NCBI GenBank assembly: GCA_049297395.1
Contig: JBAQUG010000221.1
Location: forward strand, 1 to 64,000
Length of the DNA stretch: 64,000 nt
DNA from: GWF2-50-93 sp049297395
Lineage (GTDB): Bacteria; Verrucomicrobiota; Lentisphaeria; Victivallales; GWF2-50-93
Direction of reading: 5' to 3'
Numbering within the stretch: the first letter of the stretch is position 1; each line of letters opens with the position of its first letter. The notes under the pieces were generated by a model. That model did no database searches, was not told where the DNA came from, and worked only from the letters and a program-made list of their open reading frames with translations. Made by a program: the position numbers and the translations under genes. Below, one piece after another: positions 8,983 through 18,139 of the stretch.

Positions 8983-9027
8983 TATGGTGCCAGACCCCAG
9001 GTGGGCACCCAGACCCCAGGTGGGCAC
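8983..9027. repeat. Left island boundary: 15-bp inverted repeat plus tandem 19-bp repeat
   Basis: TATGGTGCCAGACCC (8983-8997) recurs in inverse orientation at 15155-15169, bracketing the restriction-modification-like island. It overlaps two tandem 19-bp units beginning CCAGACCCCAGG (8990-9008 and 9009-9027), each ending GTGGGCAC. Two units only, so this is not a CRISPR array. Confidence 0.6.
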
Positions 9028-9235
9028 CATGATGAGGGCATGGGAGAAACTAAGGGAGAAATAATCCGTCTCCTCCAGCAGAATCCATGGCAATGAAAAA
9101 TGAATAATCCATGAAACCCTCTTTTTTTTCTTGATAATCCCCAGCAACGCCCGTAATTTTCAAACGTGTTTGAGCGTTAAACAGAAAACCATTTAATAAT
9201 TTGCTCGCCCTCGGAAAAAAACAGATAAGGAACTG

Positions 9236-9919
9236 ATGGAAGTACAGGTTATATCGAAACAGCGGGTCGCCGATCATGGCGAGGTGTTGACCGGCAAGCG
9301 GGAAGTCAACGCCATGCTCGATTTGGTGAAGGCCCAAACTGAAGATTGGGATTCCACTTTTCTTGAACCAGCCTGCGGCACAGGCAATTTCCTTACGGAA
9401 ATCCTAACACGCAGATTGAAGCGTGTGGAGAATAAATACAAGAAAAGCCAGAGAGATTATGAACTATATGCCGTGCGTGCCGTGTCGTCCCTTTATGGGA
9501 TTGATATTCAGTCCGACAATGTTCAGGAGTGCCGTCAGCGACTTTTCGACATCTTTGATGGGTCATATACCCGCCTTTTCAAGACAAAAGCGAAAGACAA
9601 CTGCCGAGCCGCAATCAGATTCATTCTTGATCTGAATATCATCCACGGCGATGCACTTACACTCAAGACTAAAGGTGACAATCCGAAGCCAATCGTCTTT
9701 TCCCAGTGGAAACTTGTCAGCGGAAGCAAGTTCAAACGGCATGATTTTGCCTTTCACGATTTGACACCGCCTGAAGATGCGCAAGAAAACAACCTTTTTT
9801 CAGAGCAAAGAGGGATTGTTGATCGCGATGACGGGTGCAAAGGATTCATTCCTGTTTCATTAAAAGATGACTACCCCCTAACCGTCTTTTGGGAGATTGC
9901 AAATGCTTACAAGCGCTAA
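9236..9919 (+). CDS. Adenine-specific DNA methyltransferase-like protein (small M subunit)
   Basis: A 227-residue protein with SAM-binding motif I as FLEPACGTGNFL (about residues 42-53) and a later HGDALTLKT segment. No NPPY/DPPY catalytic motif is visible. Relatives I recall carry a GEVFTP-type segment just before motif I; here it reads GEVLTGKREV, so SAM-site residues may be altered. It overlaps the next methyltransferase gene by 17 bp. Probably one part of a two-methyltransferase modification module; activity is uncertain. A start at ATG 9236 is supported by AAGGAA upstream. Confidence 0.65.
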   Translation: MEVQVISKQRVADHGEVLTGKREVNAMLDLVKAQTEDWDSTFLEPACGTGNFLTEILTRRLKRVENKYKKSQRDYELYAVRAVSSLYGIDIQSDNVQECRQRLFDIFDGSYTRLFKTKAKDNCRAAIRFILDLNIIHGDALTLKTKGDNPKPIVFSQWKLVSGSKFKRHDFAFHDLTPPEDAQENNLFSEQRGIVDRDDGCKGFIPVSLKDDYPLTVFWEIANAYKR

Positions 9920-11220
9920 TTACAACCCGGACGTACTATCCTGCATTGCGAACCTGAGTAGTGACGAGGTGTTCACGCCGCCGCAACTGGTGAACCAGAT
10001 ACTGGATATGCTCCCCAAGGAAATCTGGAGCGATAAGAATGCACGGTTCCTCGATCCCGGCTGCAAGTCCGGCGTGTTCCTGCGCGAGATTGCCAAGCGC
10101 CTCGACACGGGACTGGAGAAGCAAATCCCCGACCGGCAGACGCGACTCAACCACATCTTCAAGAATCAACTGTTCGGGCTGGCCATCACGGAGTTGACCT
10201 CCCTGCTTTCACGCCGCTCTCTCTATTGCTCGAAAACCGCAAATGGGAAGTATTCAGCCTGCGAGGCCTTCGAAGATCCACAAGGCAATATTCGCTTCAA
10301 GCGGGTAGAACATACTTGGAAAAAAGGGCGATGCCTGTTTTGTGGAACAAGCCAAGAAACTCAATCCGCGTTATTTGTCCATGATCATACCATCGCGTTG
10401 GTTTGCCGGGGGTAAAGGGTTGGATGATTTTCGCGATGTGATGCTACATGACCACCATATATCCAATTTGGCTGATTATCCAATAGCCTCGGATGTTTTC
10501 CCAGGCGTCAAGGTCATTGGTGGTGTCTGTTTTTTTCTCTGGGAACGGGACTATCAGGGGCCATGTAGAGTAACGACACACATGAATGATATGGCCGACA
10601 CGATGACGCGACCTTTGGATCAGTTCGATACATTTGTGCGGTTCAACAAGGCCATTTCAATCTTGGAGAAGGTTGCTACTAGGAAATACCCCTCGATGAG
10701 TGGCCAAGTCTCCACTCAAAAACCTTTTGGATTACGAACGTTTGTTAGGCCAGAAAAGCAAGGGGACATAATGCTATTTGCGAATAAGGCTGTCGGGAAG
10801 ATCGCAAAGTCTTCCATCACCACCGGAATAGAGATGCTGAGCTTATGGAAGGTTCTGATCTCAATGGGTTATGGTGAAGGTGGCGAAGCTCGGGAATATC
10901 CAAGGATGATTACTGGGAAACCCATTGTCGCTCCCCCTCAAAGTGCATGTACGGAGACATATATTGTTATTGGGGCTTACGAAACCGAGACCGAAGCAAG
11001 ACACTTGGACGCCTATCTTCGAACAAGGTTTCTTCGCTTCTTAGTGGGACTCCGGAAGAATACTCAACACATCACAAAAGACCGTTTTTCCTTCGTTCCG
11101 GCTCTGCCCATGTCAAAAGCATGGACGGACGAGAAGCTGTACGCGCATTTTGAATTGACAAAAGACGAGATCGCCTTCATTGAAACCATAGTTCGCCCGA
11201 TGGAGGCCAGCGATGAGTAA
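9903..11220 (+). pseudogene. Eco57I-type adenine methyltransferase, broken by internal deletion and frame change
   Basis: The first part (ATG 9903 to about 10340) has the N-terminal methyltransferase pattern DEVFTPPQLVNQILD, SAM motif FLDPGCKSGVFL and a zinc-finger start (GRCLFCG). At 10335-10345 the reading frame changes to a second one that continues to 11220 with EQAKKLNPRY, SMIIPSRWFAGGKGLDDFR and a long target-recognition-like C-terminus. The catalytic NPPY motif expected between the two parts is absent. The simplest reading is a deletion of roughly 50-70 codons joined at TTTGTGGA, a likely microhomology. Frame 1 alone ends at 10415. Without the NPPY motif neither piece should methylate DNA. 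Confidence 0.75.
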
Positions 11221-12493
11221 GGTGGCAAAGCGTAAAGTTGTAGAGGCTCCGGGTGCGCTGTTTGACCGTGTGGTCTCGATCCTGGAGCAGGCCAGGCAGA
11301 ATGTCGTTCGCGCGGTCAACACGAATATGGTGCTGACATATTGGCTGATTGGGCGTGAGATTGTGGAGGAGGTTCAGGGTGGCGAGGAGCGAGCGGAATA
11401 TGGAGAGAAGGTCATCGAAGACCTTTCGGCGCGACTGACGGAAAGGTATGGAAAGGGATTTTCCAGACCGGTCTTATGGAGTTTTAGGCAATTCTATCTG
11501 ACGTATTGCGACAGGGTTGAGATTCTCTTCCCGCCGGGAAGAGAATTAGCCAATATCGGAAAACTCTCCCCATTGGGAAGAGAATTAATCCATGGCCAAA
11601 TTCAGCACCCAGTGGGTACTAAATCATCACTCGCCCAAATTCCCCACCCAACGGGTGCGGAATTAGCACCCGTGCCAAAAAGTCACCCAGCGGGTGACGA
11701 ATTGACGCAGGGCTTTTCGCCCCAGCTCTCCTGGTCGCATTACCGTGCCCTGATGCGTGTGGAGAATCGAGATACGAGGGATTTCTACGAGCGAGAAGCC
11801 ATTGCGGGTAACTGGGACAAACGGACGCTGGAGCGGCAAATCCATTCGTACTACTACGAGCGCATTCTTAAGAGCCGGAAGCCGGAAAAGATGCTTTCCG
11901 AGGGGCGCAATCTGCCGGTTTCCGCCATTGCGGCTGTAGACGAACTGAAGAATCCTTATGTGCTGGAATTTCTTGGGTTGCCTGAGGTGGCCGCGCTTCG
12001 CGAGTCGGATTTAGAGCGTTGCATCATAACTCATTTACAGCGGTTCCTGCTCGAACTGGGAAATGGATTTGCCTTCGTTGCCCGACAGAAGCACATCCGC
12101 ATCGGAGATGACGATCGCTTTATTGATCTGGTCTTCTACCACTGCCGCCTGAAATTCTACCTGTTGATAGACTTGAAGGTGGGCGAGCTGACCCATGCGG
12201 ATGTGGGGCAGATGGATGGTTATGTTCGGATGTATGACGACCTTTTCGTTGCACCGGATGACAATCCGACCATCGGGCTGATCCTTTGCACGGAGAAAAA
12301 TGAAACGGTTGCCCGATACTCGGTGCTGAAGGATCGCAAGCAGATTTTCGCCTCCAAATACATGCTCTGCCTGCCGACGGAGGAGCAGCTTCGCATGGAA
12401 ATCGAAAAAGAGCGTAAGCTGATCGACGCGGCCTCAGAGGAAGATCATCCGCAGGGTAGCGCAGATAAAATCGAAAAAAACATCTGCGGATAA
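11213..12493 (+). CDS. DUF1016/YhcG-family PDDEXK nuclease-domain protein
   Basis: A 426-residue protein. Residues about 15-100 match the DUF1016 N-terminal domain (NTNMVLTYWLIGREIVEE). The C-terminal half has a PDDEXK-like nuclease core, RFIDLVFYH...LIDLKVGEL, at about 305-330. It overlaps the methyltransferase remnant by 8 bp. DUF1016 proteins are common near type I-like restriction genes, and their exact role is unsettled. Oddity: residues about 103-165, between the two domains, hold five PxGxEL-like repeats of about 13 residues, encoded by tandem hairpin-forming DNA. Reading frame intact. Confidence 0.8.
   Translation: MSKVAKRKVVEAPGALFDRVVSILEQARQNVVRAVNTNMVLTYWLIGREIVEEVQGGEERAEYGEKVIEDLSARLTERYGKGFSRPVLWSFRQFYLTYCDRVEILFPPGRELANIGKLSPLGRELIHGQIQHPVGTKSSLAQIPHPTGAELAPVPKSHPAGDELTQGFSPQLSWSHYRALMRVENRDTRDFYEREAIAGNWDKRTLERQIHSYYYERILKSRKPEKMLSEGRNLPVSAIAAVDELKNPYVLEFLGLPEVAALRESDLERCIITHLQRFLLELGNGFAFVARQKHIRIGDDDRFIDLVFYHCRLKFYLLIDLKVGELTHADVGQMDGYVRMYDDLFVAPDDNPTIGLILCTEKNETVARYSVLKDRKQIFASKYMLCLPTEEQLRMEIEKERKLIDAASEEDHPQGSADKIEKNICG
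11523..11700 (+). repeat. Five tandem hairpin repeats inside the DUF1016 gene
   Basis: Units start near 11523, 11564, 11606, 11645 and 11684, a 39-42 bp period that keeps the frame. Each has a CCC-nnn-GGG core with flanks that change together: TTCTCTTCCC/GGGAAGAGAA (perfect, 11523-11545), a near copy, then CACCC/GGGT, CACCC/GGGTG and CACCC/GGGTG. Most units carry AATTA or AATTG after the stem. The protein reads P-x-G-x-E-L repeatedly. Confidence 0.7.
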
Positions 12494-12505
12494 AAAGGAA
12501 ATACG

Positions 12506-15085
12506 ATGAGCACAGATAAGTTTTTCCCACTGCGACCAAGATCGAGCCCTACGATTTACGCCTACGATGACACCAACCCGCAGTATGCCGGGTTGCTAAA
12601 GATCGGCTATACCACGGCGGATGCGCAATCCCGTGTGGCTCAGCAATACCCCACGTTGAAACCCGGCAAACCGCCATACCGGATCGTCCTGGAAGAATCG
12701 GCCATGTGCGGAGACGGGTCGGGCTTCACGGATCATGATGTGCATCGTTACTTGCGGATGATTGGCGTCAAGAATCCGGACGGCGAGTGGTTCTGTTGTA
12801 AGGCGGAACAGGTCAAGGCTGCGGTGATTGCGGTACGGACCGGGCAACTGAACGAAGAAAACCGATCACTTGATTTCAAGATGCGGCCGGAACAGGAAGC
12901 GGCGGTTGAAAAGACCATCGTCTATTTCAAGAGTTCCCGCAGAGAGAACAAGAGCAAGCCGCCACACTTCCTTTGGAACGCCAAGATGCGGTTTGGCAAG
13001 ACTTTTGCCGCCTATCAGTTGGCAAAGAAAATGGGTTGGCGCAAAGTGATGGTGCTGACATTCAAGCCGGCGGTGCAAAATGCGTGGAATGATGACTTGA
13101 ATCAGCATGTCGATTTCAAGGGCTGGCAGTTCATCTCCTCGCGCGATTTGCCTCCTGAAGGTGCGCCTCACGCAAAGCCGCCGTTCGTATGCTTCGGCTC
13201 ATTTCAGGACTATCTCGGCAGGAATACAAGTACAGGCGGAATCAAGACCAAGAACGAATGGGTACATGCGACCAACTGGGATTGCGTGATTCTTGACGAG
13301 TATCACTATGGAGCGTGGCGCGAGAACTCCAAGGAGCTGTTTGAGGCGGAGGACGAGAAAGAAGTAGAGTTCGGCGAAGGGGAAGGCATCGAGGTCTTTG
13401 ACGAAGAGATCATGCCGATCACGACTGGCGGTTATCTCTACCTGTCCGGCACACCGTTCCGGGCTATTGCGACGGGCGAGTTTATTGAGGAACAGATATT
13501 CAACTGGACTTACTCAGATGAACAGCGGTTCAAGCAGGACTGGAAAGGGGCAAACAATCCCTACGCCGCACTGCCGCGAATGGTCATGTTAACCTATCAA
13601 ATGCCGGATGCGATTCGGGAAATCGCCAGGCAGGGCGAGTTCGACGAGTTCGACCTGAACGTCTTCTTTTCAGCAGAAGGCTTGGGCGACAAGGCGAAGT
13701 TCAAGTACGAGGAGGAAGTTCAAAAGTGGCTGGACCTGATCCGGGGTTCGTTCATGCCGACTAGCGTGGATAACCTGAAGCTCGGCGCGCAGAAACCGCC
13801 GATGCCGTTTTCGGATGTGCGGTTGCTGAACGTGCTTTCTCACACCTTCTGGTTCCTGCCCAGTGTCGCTTCGTGTTATGCCATGCGCAACCTACTGAAG
13901 AAAAAGCATAACCGCTTCTATCACGATTACAAGGTGATTGTGGCGGCCGGAAGCGCCGCTGGCATCGGGGTTGCGGCACTGCCGCCCGTGCTGGAGGGTA
14001 TGGACGAGCCGCTAAAGACCAAGACGATCACCCTGTCATGCGGGAAGCTGACAACAGGCGTAACAGTCAGGCCGTGGACCGGTATTCTCATGCTGCGTAA
14101 TTCCTCCTCACCTGAAACCTACTTCCAGGCTGCCTTCCGGGTGCAGTCCCCTTGGACAGTCAGAAATCCCGACGGCGCTTCGCCGAATCAGGAGCAGATC
14201 ATCAAGGAGGAGTGCTACGTCTTTGACTTCGCGCCTGACCGGGCATTGCGGCAGATCGCCGATTACAGTTGCCGTCTGAATGTCAACGAGTCCAATCCCG
14301 AGAAGAAAGTTGAGGAGTTCATCAGTTTCCTGCCCGTCCTAGCCTATGACGGCAGTTCCATGAAACAGATTGACGCCGCCGGTATTTTGGATATGGCCAT
14401 GAGCGGCACAACCGCCACACTGCTTGCGCGGCGCTGGGAGAGTGCATTGCTGGTGAATGTGGACAATGACACGCTCAGACGCCTCATGGACAATCCCAAA
14501 GCCATGGAAGCCCTTAGGAGCATCGAGGGATTCCGGAATCTGAACCAGGACATCGAGACCATCATCAACAAGTCCGAAGCGGTAAAGAAGGCGCGGAAGG
14601 AAGCCAATGACGAAGAACTTTCCGCCAAGGAAAAGAAGGAACTGACCGAGGAAGAGAAAGAGTACAAGGGCAAGAGAAGGGAGATTCAGGAGAAGCTCAT
14701 CAAGTTTGCCACGCGGATACCAATCTTCATGTACCTGACCGACTACCGCGAGCGATGCTTGAAAGATGTTATCACGCAATTGGAGCCGAAGTTATTCAAG
14801 AAAGTCACCGGATTGACCATGAAGGACTGTGAGTTGCTCTTGAGTATTAACGTCTTCAATAGCGGAAAGATGAATGAGGCGGTATTAGGGTTTAAACGGT
14901 ACGAGGATGCCAGTTTGAGTTACACCGGCATCAACAAGCACGAGGGCGAAGACATCGGGCTTTATGACACGGTATTGACCCGCAGGGATGCGCAAATGGT
15001 GTTTGAGAATGCCACCGCCGAAGAAGTATATGGAGCTATGAAAGGAAAGGGCCAACAAAACGTTCGAAAAACGATAGAGGGATAG
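12506..15085 (+). CDS. GIY-YIG/T5orf172-helicase fusion, restriction-type translocase
   Basis: An 859-residue protein. Residues 13-110 resemble a T5orf172/GIY-YIG nuclease domain (IYAYDDTNPQYAGLLKIGYT). A superfamily 2 helicase core follows: Walker A-like NAKMRFGKT (about 158-166), DEAD-like ILDEYH (about 262) and motif III-like LSGTPFRA (about 313). The long C-terminus (670-760) is charged and probably coiled-coil. It starts 12 bp after the DUF1016 gene with a good AAAGGAA site. With the methyltransferases upstream it looks like the restriction/translocation half of an RM system, intact while the modification gene is broken. Specificity unknown. Confidence 0.8.
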   Translation: MSTDKFFPLRPRSSPTIYAYDDTNPQYAGLLKIGYTTADAQSRVAQQYPTLKPGKPPYRIVLEESAMCGDGSGFTDHDVHRYLRMIGVKNPDGEWFCCKAEQVKAAVIAVRTGQLNEENRSLDFKMRPEQEAAVEKTIVYFKSSRRENKSKPPHFLWNAKMRFGKTFAAYQLAKKMGWRKVMVLTFKPAVQNAWNDDLNQHVDFKGWQFISSRDLPPEGAPHAKPPFVCFGSFQDYLGRNTSTGGIKTKNEWVHATNWDCVILDEYHYGAWRENSKELFEAEDEKEVEFGEGEGIEVFDEEIMPITTGGYLYLSGTPFRAIATGEFIEEQIFNWTYSDEQRFKQDWKGANNPYAALPRMVMLTYQMPDAIREIARQGEFDEFDLNVFFSAEGLGDKAKFKYEEEVQKWLDLIRGSFMPTSVDNLKLGAQKPPMPFSDVRLLNVLSHTFWFLPSVASCYAMRNLLKKKHNRFYHDYKVIVAAGSAAGIGVAALPPVLEGMDEPLKTKTITLSCGKLTTGVTVRPWTGILMLRNSSSPETYFQAAFRVQSPWTVRNPDGASPNQEQIIKEECYVFDFAPDRALRQIADYSCRLNVNESNPEKKVEEFISFLPVLAYDGSSMKQIDAAGILDMAMSGTTATLLARRWESALLVNVDNDTLRRLMDNPKAMEALRSIEGFRNLNQDIETIINKSEAVKKARKEANDEELSAKEKKELTEEEKEYKGKRREIQEKLIKFATRIPIFMYLTDYRERCLKDVITQLEPKLFKKVTGLTMKDCELLLSINVFNSGKMNEAVLGFKRYEDASLSYTGINKHEGEDIGLYDTVLTRRDAQMVFENATAEEVYGAMKGKGQQNVRKTIEG

Positions 15086-15086
15086 C

Positions 15087-15154
15087 GTGAGCAATTCAGA
15101 CCTTGATAAATATCTTACTGCTTTTTGTTCGCTTCATCTCAATAGTCGACATTC
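15087..15154 (+). pseudogene. Truncated gene start at the right edge of the island
   Basis: A GTG one base after the helicase stop opens a frame reading MSNSDLDKYLTAFC. After about 22 codons it runs into the inverted repeat at 15155 and into low-quality sequence. This looks like the first codons of a further operon gene lost at the island border. A chance frame is possible. Confidence 0.3.
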
Positions 15155-15169
15155 GGGTCTGGCACCATA
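15155..15169. repeat. Right island boundary, inverted copy of the 8983 repeat
   Basis: GGGTCTGGCACCATA is the exact reverse complement of 8983-8997. It follows the truncated frame after the helicase gene. Nothing else is evident between 15170 and 15460 except the hairpin at 15369. Confidence 0.6.
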
Positions 15170-15368
15170 TTCATTCATATTCATTATATTATACACTTAC
15201 TGCCGTCCCATGGATGAATGGATTGCCGGATGGTTGCGTATCAAAGACATAAGAATAGAACAATCCTGTAACAAATTCGCAAAATGACTTTTCCGTTTTT
15301 TGCATACAGGATAGCCCTTTTAGATTTTCTTTGAACTCAAACCCATTCATCCAACAATCCATCCATCC

Positions 15369-15386
15369 GTCATCCTGTGGGATGAC
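15369..15386. repeat. Dispersed hairpin GTCATCC, copy 1
   Basis: GTCATCC, loop TGTG, GGATGAC. The same stem with loop CACA (the reverse complement) and related flanks (GGATGA-type runs) occurs at 49498-49515 in the opposite orientation, so it is a dispersed repeat. Confidence 0.5.
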
Positions 15387-15460
15387 TCTGGAATAAGGTC
15401 GTATACATGTGACGCCGTGGCATCCAACTTCCTTGGACAGTCAACTGAGAACTCCTTCCT

Positions 15461-16636
15461 TCATCCTCCGAGCTCGATGCAGCGTTTCCTATAATGGAGA
15501 TAATTCTCATAGGGTGTTTCTTCCGGAACCCCGTGATCTATTGTCGGAATATATCCGCCGCGTTCCCGTAGAGGTGGAATGATTCTCTCCACCATCTCGT
15601 CTATATCCTTCTTGCTTTTTGCGAGAATCCGTTTGTCCATGCCTCCGCTCATGACAAGATTCGGGTATTCCCTGCCTGTCCTGACGACATCGCATCCCGA
15701 TGCTACTTCGAACGGACTCATCACATCCATTCTAATTTTTTCCGTATAAACGGGAATGACAGGATCTGCAAATCCATCCGTGTCAATCTGGACGTACAGG
15801 TGGCGCTCATTGTCGATCTGCCTTTTTTTGAGGTTGGAAACGAGCTGCTGATAATATGGAGTCAGGAATTCCTTCATCATGTCCGGGGAGACCAGCGGGC
15901 CATGGTTGTAGCAGATGTCCTCGGCAAAATAAATTTCATCGATGGTAACATGCTTCTGGTGCCTAGCAATGACTGAATCCGCCAGGTTGAACCATGTCTT
16001 CATGCAGTCATGGATGAGATCTGGCGTGTCGTAGAACATGAAAAGCAATTCACCGGGACCGATAAGGCTTCTCAGGAACATAAAGCCTCCGATGAGATTC
16101 TGCGTAATGATATATCCTTCCTTTGCCGCACCTATTGCCTTTGGAATTGAATCTGCTATTGCCTTGATGCGCTCGGGGGTGTCCGGCGTGAGCCTCCATT
16201 TCACATTCTGCTCCCAGGTCTTCCAATCTTTCACAGGGTGGTCTATGTATTCCGGCATATATCCTGAACGCCTTCCCTTGAAGAAGAGGACATGGCGGCC
16301 TGCGTAATCCTGCACAACCTCGCATTCACCCCGGTCCTCAATTACCTTATCTTCGAAGATAGGGAAGAACTGGGCTTCACACCAGCCGAGCTGGCCAAGT
16401 CCGCGATTACCCTGTGGATCATATGAGAATAGCTTTTCCAGGGGGACATCCTGCGGCATTCCCTGCTCCTTCCAGCGTTCCAGGCAGTAGAATCCGAATT
16501 CACGCCTGAGCAGCGGAGCTCCCGGAACCATATTGTAGGCGGCGCGCAGCTTCTTCGCGCCGGGTACTGTTTTTTCCTCGGGAAGAAGCCCATGTATTCC
16601 ATCCAAAATCTTATTCTTCATATAAATATCCTCCAT
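15461..16636 (-). CDS. Uroporphyrinogen decarboxylase (URO-D) family protein
   Basis: A 391-residue protein with the URO-D/methyltransferase-like TIM-barrel pattern, including VQIDTDGFADPVIPVY (about 270) and VMSGGMDKRILAKS, ending TIDHGVPEETPYENY. Members of this expanded branch in Lentisphaerota-like genomes are not heme enzymes; the family also contains corrinoid-dependent methyltransferases (MtaA/CmuA type). It is transcribed divergently from an AraC regulator, which probably controls it. The substrate is unknown. Two other URO-D domains are encoded at 26885 and 27985. Confidence 0.8.
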   Translation of the reverse strand: MEDIYMKNKILDGIHGLLPEEKTVPGAKKLRAAYNMVPGAPLLRREFGFYCLERWKEQGMPQDVPLEKLFSYDPQGNRGLGQLGWCEAQFFPIFEDKVIEDRGECEVVQDYAGRHVLFFKGRRSGYMPEYIDHPVKDWKTWEQNVKWRLTPDTPERIKAIADSIPKAIGAAKEGYIITQNLIGGFMFLRSLIGPGELLFMFYDTPDLIHDCMKTWFNLADSVIARHQKHVTIDEIYFAEDICYNHGPLVSPDMMKEFLTPYYQQLVSNLKKRQIDNERHLYVQIDTDGFADPVIPVYTEKIRMDVMSPFEVASGCDVVRTGREYPNLVMSGGMDKRILAKSKKDIDEMVERIIPPLRERGGYIPTIDHGVPEETPYENYLHYRKRCIELGG

Positions 16637-16748
16637 TGTTAAAGAGTTTAAAGATATGCCTGCCCCTTGTGTCAGCCACGAAAATAATCATTTATGCATT
16701 AAAATGGAATAGACAAAACGGCATAAAGAATATATAATTCGGCATATT
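16637..16748. promoter_or_regulatory. Divergent URO-D / AraC spacer with GGC direct repeat
   Basis: GGCATA occurs at 16720 and GGCATA again at 16741, exactly 21 bp apart, ending against the ATG of the AraC gene. The 21-bp spacing equals that of the four promoters described at 34782, 36534, 43645 and 49540. Autoregulation by the adjacent AraC protein is a reasonable inference. No strong Shine-Dalgarno precedes 16749. Confidence 0.45.
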
Positions 16749-17597
16749 ATGAAAAAGCCATCATTGCCCACAGGAAACAACGAATGTTCAATGGCGCCGG
16801 GTCCCGCAGGGATAAGCGCAATGAACCTCAAGTGCGTATGGAAGGTCGATGAAGGTCCGTCCTATGACTGCTCCTGCGACAAGGGAAGCCAGAGGGAGCT
16901 TATCGCGATAAGGACGCTTGAAGGCGCTGGCAGGATATATATAAAGGACTCGGGCATCATCGATATGCCGTCAACTTCTCTGCTTGTCGTGGAGGCGAAC
17001 AAAATCAAGCGCTATCATTGCGCCGCAGAAAGATGGCGCTTCTGGTGGTTTGAATTTACAGTTTCCGGTTCCCTTCCCTTTCCTCTTTATTCCTTGATGC
17101 ATGTAAAGGAAGAATCAGACGAGGAAAAGAAATTAAGGGGACTTTTCCTGAACCTGCTGCATAAGAGTTATATGCTTAGATGCAGGGCTTCGGCTCTTTT
17201 CACAGGCATCGTCTATGAATGGATCGGAACTTGGAACAGGGACAGGAAAACCACGCCAGCACAAGAGGCTCTTGAACGTGTGATCGCTCTCATGCACCAG
17301 AGGATACGGAAAGGATTTCCAGTAAGGGAAATGGCGAAGATCGCATGTCTGAGCGAGAGAGGTTTCCGTCAGACATTCACCGCTGAGACCGGATTATCAC
17401 CGAAAAAATATTTTGACAGGATCCGTCTTGAACAGGCCCGCAGCCTTCTTGATCTCGGAGTCTATTCCGTTTCAGAAGTGTCGGAAAGGCTTGGTTATGC
17501 CAATCCATTTCATCTCAGCAGGGCATTCAAGGATTATTACGGGGTGGCTCCTTCAAAGGTTTCCAGAAAGGACATAGCCACCTTGAAACTATTATGA
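16749..17597 (+). CDS. AraC-family transcriptional regulator
   Basis: A 282-residue protein. The C-terminal 95 residues carry the double AraC HTH: IACLSERGFRQTFTAETGLS (first helix pair) and LGYANPFHLSRAFKDYYGVA (second). The N-terminal part, about 20-150, is a cupin-like sensing domain. It is divergent from the URO-D gene at 15461, its likely target. No strong ribosome-binding site precedes the start, so expression may be low or the message leaderless. Confidence 0.88.
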   Translation: MKKPSLPTGNNECSMAPGPAGISAMNLKCVWKVDEGPSYDCSCDKGSQRELIAIRTLEGAGRIYIKDSGIIDMPSTSLLVVEANKIKRYHCAAERWRFWWFEFTVSGSLPFPLYSLMHVKEESDEEKKLRGLFLNLLHKSYMLRCRASALFTGIVYEWIGTWNRDRKTTPAQEALERVIALMHQRIRKGFPVREMAKIACLSERGFRQTFTAETGLSPKKYFDRIRLEQARSLLDLGVYSVSEVSERLGYANPFHLSRAFKDYYGVAPSKVSRKDIATLKLL

Positions 17598-17716
17598 GAC
17601 GATTAGCAGTGGTTATGCCTGTCAGAGGTTTCCATCCTTGACTTTACCTGCTTGCATGGTTAGTTTTCCTTGTGTTGTTTTTATGATATCGGGCAATTTT
17701 AACGGCAGTGTTTATT

Positions 17717-18139
17717 ATGAGCGAATGCATAATTGAGAAGAAAGCGATTACCGATAATATTGAAGAATTGAGCACGCTTTCCGATCTGGCCTTGCAGAAA
17801 TTCAATATTCCGGAGAACAAGCGCCAGGAACTGATGATGGCACTGGATGAGGCCATCACAAATATCGTACTTCACGGATACTCCGGCAAAGATGGCGATA
17901 TAAAAATCGTGATAGCCCGGAAGAATGAGTATGTGACGGTGGAACTGGTGGACAGCGGGAGGGTATTTGATCCCACCGCCTTTCCCGAACCCGACTTGAA
18001 TGTCCCTATCGAGGAAAGAAAGATCGGAGGAATGGGTGTTCCACTCATCAGGAAATTCACGGACGGCATGGAATATTATCACAGCAATGGAATCAATCAT
18101 TTTATTCTAACAAAAAAAACAGGGGTGGCAAATGGCTGA
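17717..18139 (+). CDS. RsbW-like anti-sigma factor / serine kinase (HATPase_c_2)
   Basis: A 140-residue single-domain GHKL ATPase. The N-box is DEAITNIVLHGY, the G1 box VELVDSGRVFDP and the G2 box GGMGVPLI, all in the expected order. Such proteins bind a sigma factor or partner protein and phosphorylate a STAS antagonist. It overlaps the STAS gene by 8 bp, the classical kinase/antagonist pair. I start it at ATG 17717 rather than the GTG three codons earlier. No sigma factor gene is nearby, so the target is elsewhere. Confidence 0.85.
   Translation: MSECIIEKKAITDNIEELSTLSDLALQKFNIPENKRQELMMALDEAITNIVLHGYSGKDGDIKIVIARKNEYVTVELVDSGRVFDPTAFPEPDLNVPIEERKIGGMGVPLIRKFTDGMEYYHSNGINHFILTKKTGVANG

Noticed and set aside
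8990..9027. Two tandem 19-bp repeats considered as a CRISPR remnant
   Set aside because: Only two units with no spacers and no cas genes; a simple tandem repeat at the island edge.
15087..15287. A 66-codon frame after the helicase gene as a full gene
   Set aside because: Only the first about 22 codons look coding; the rest runs through the inverted repeat and low-complexity sequence. Kept only as a possible truncated start.
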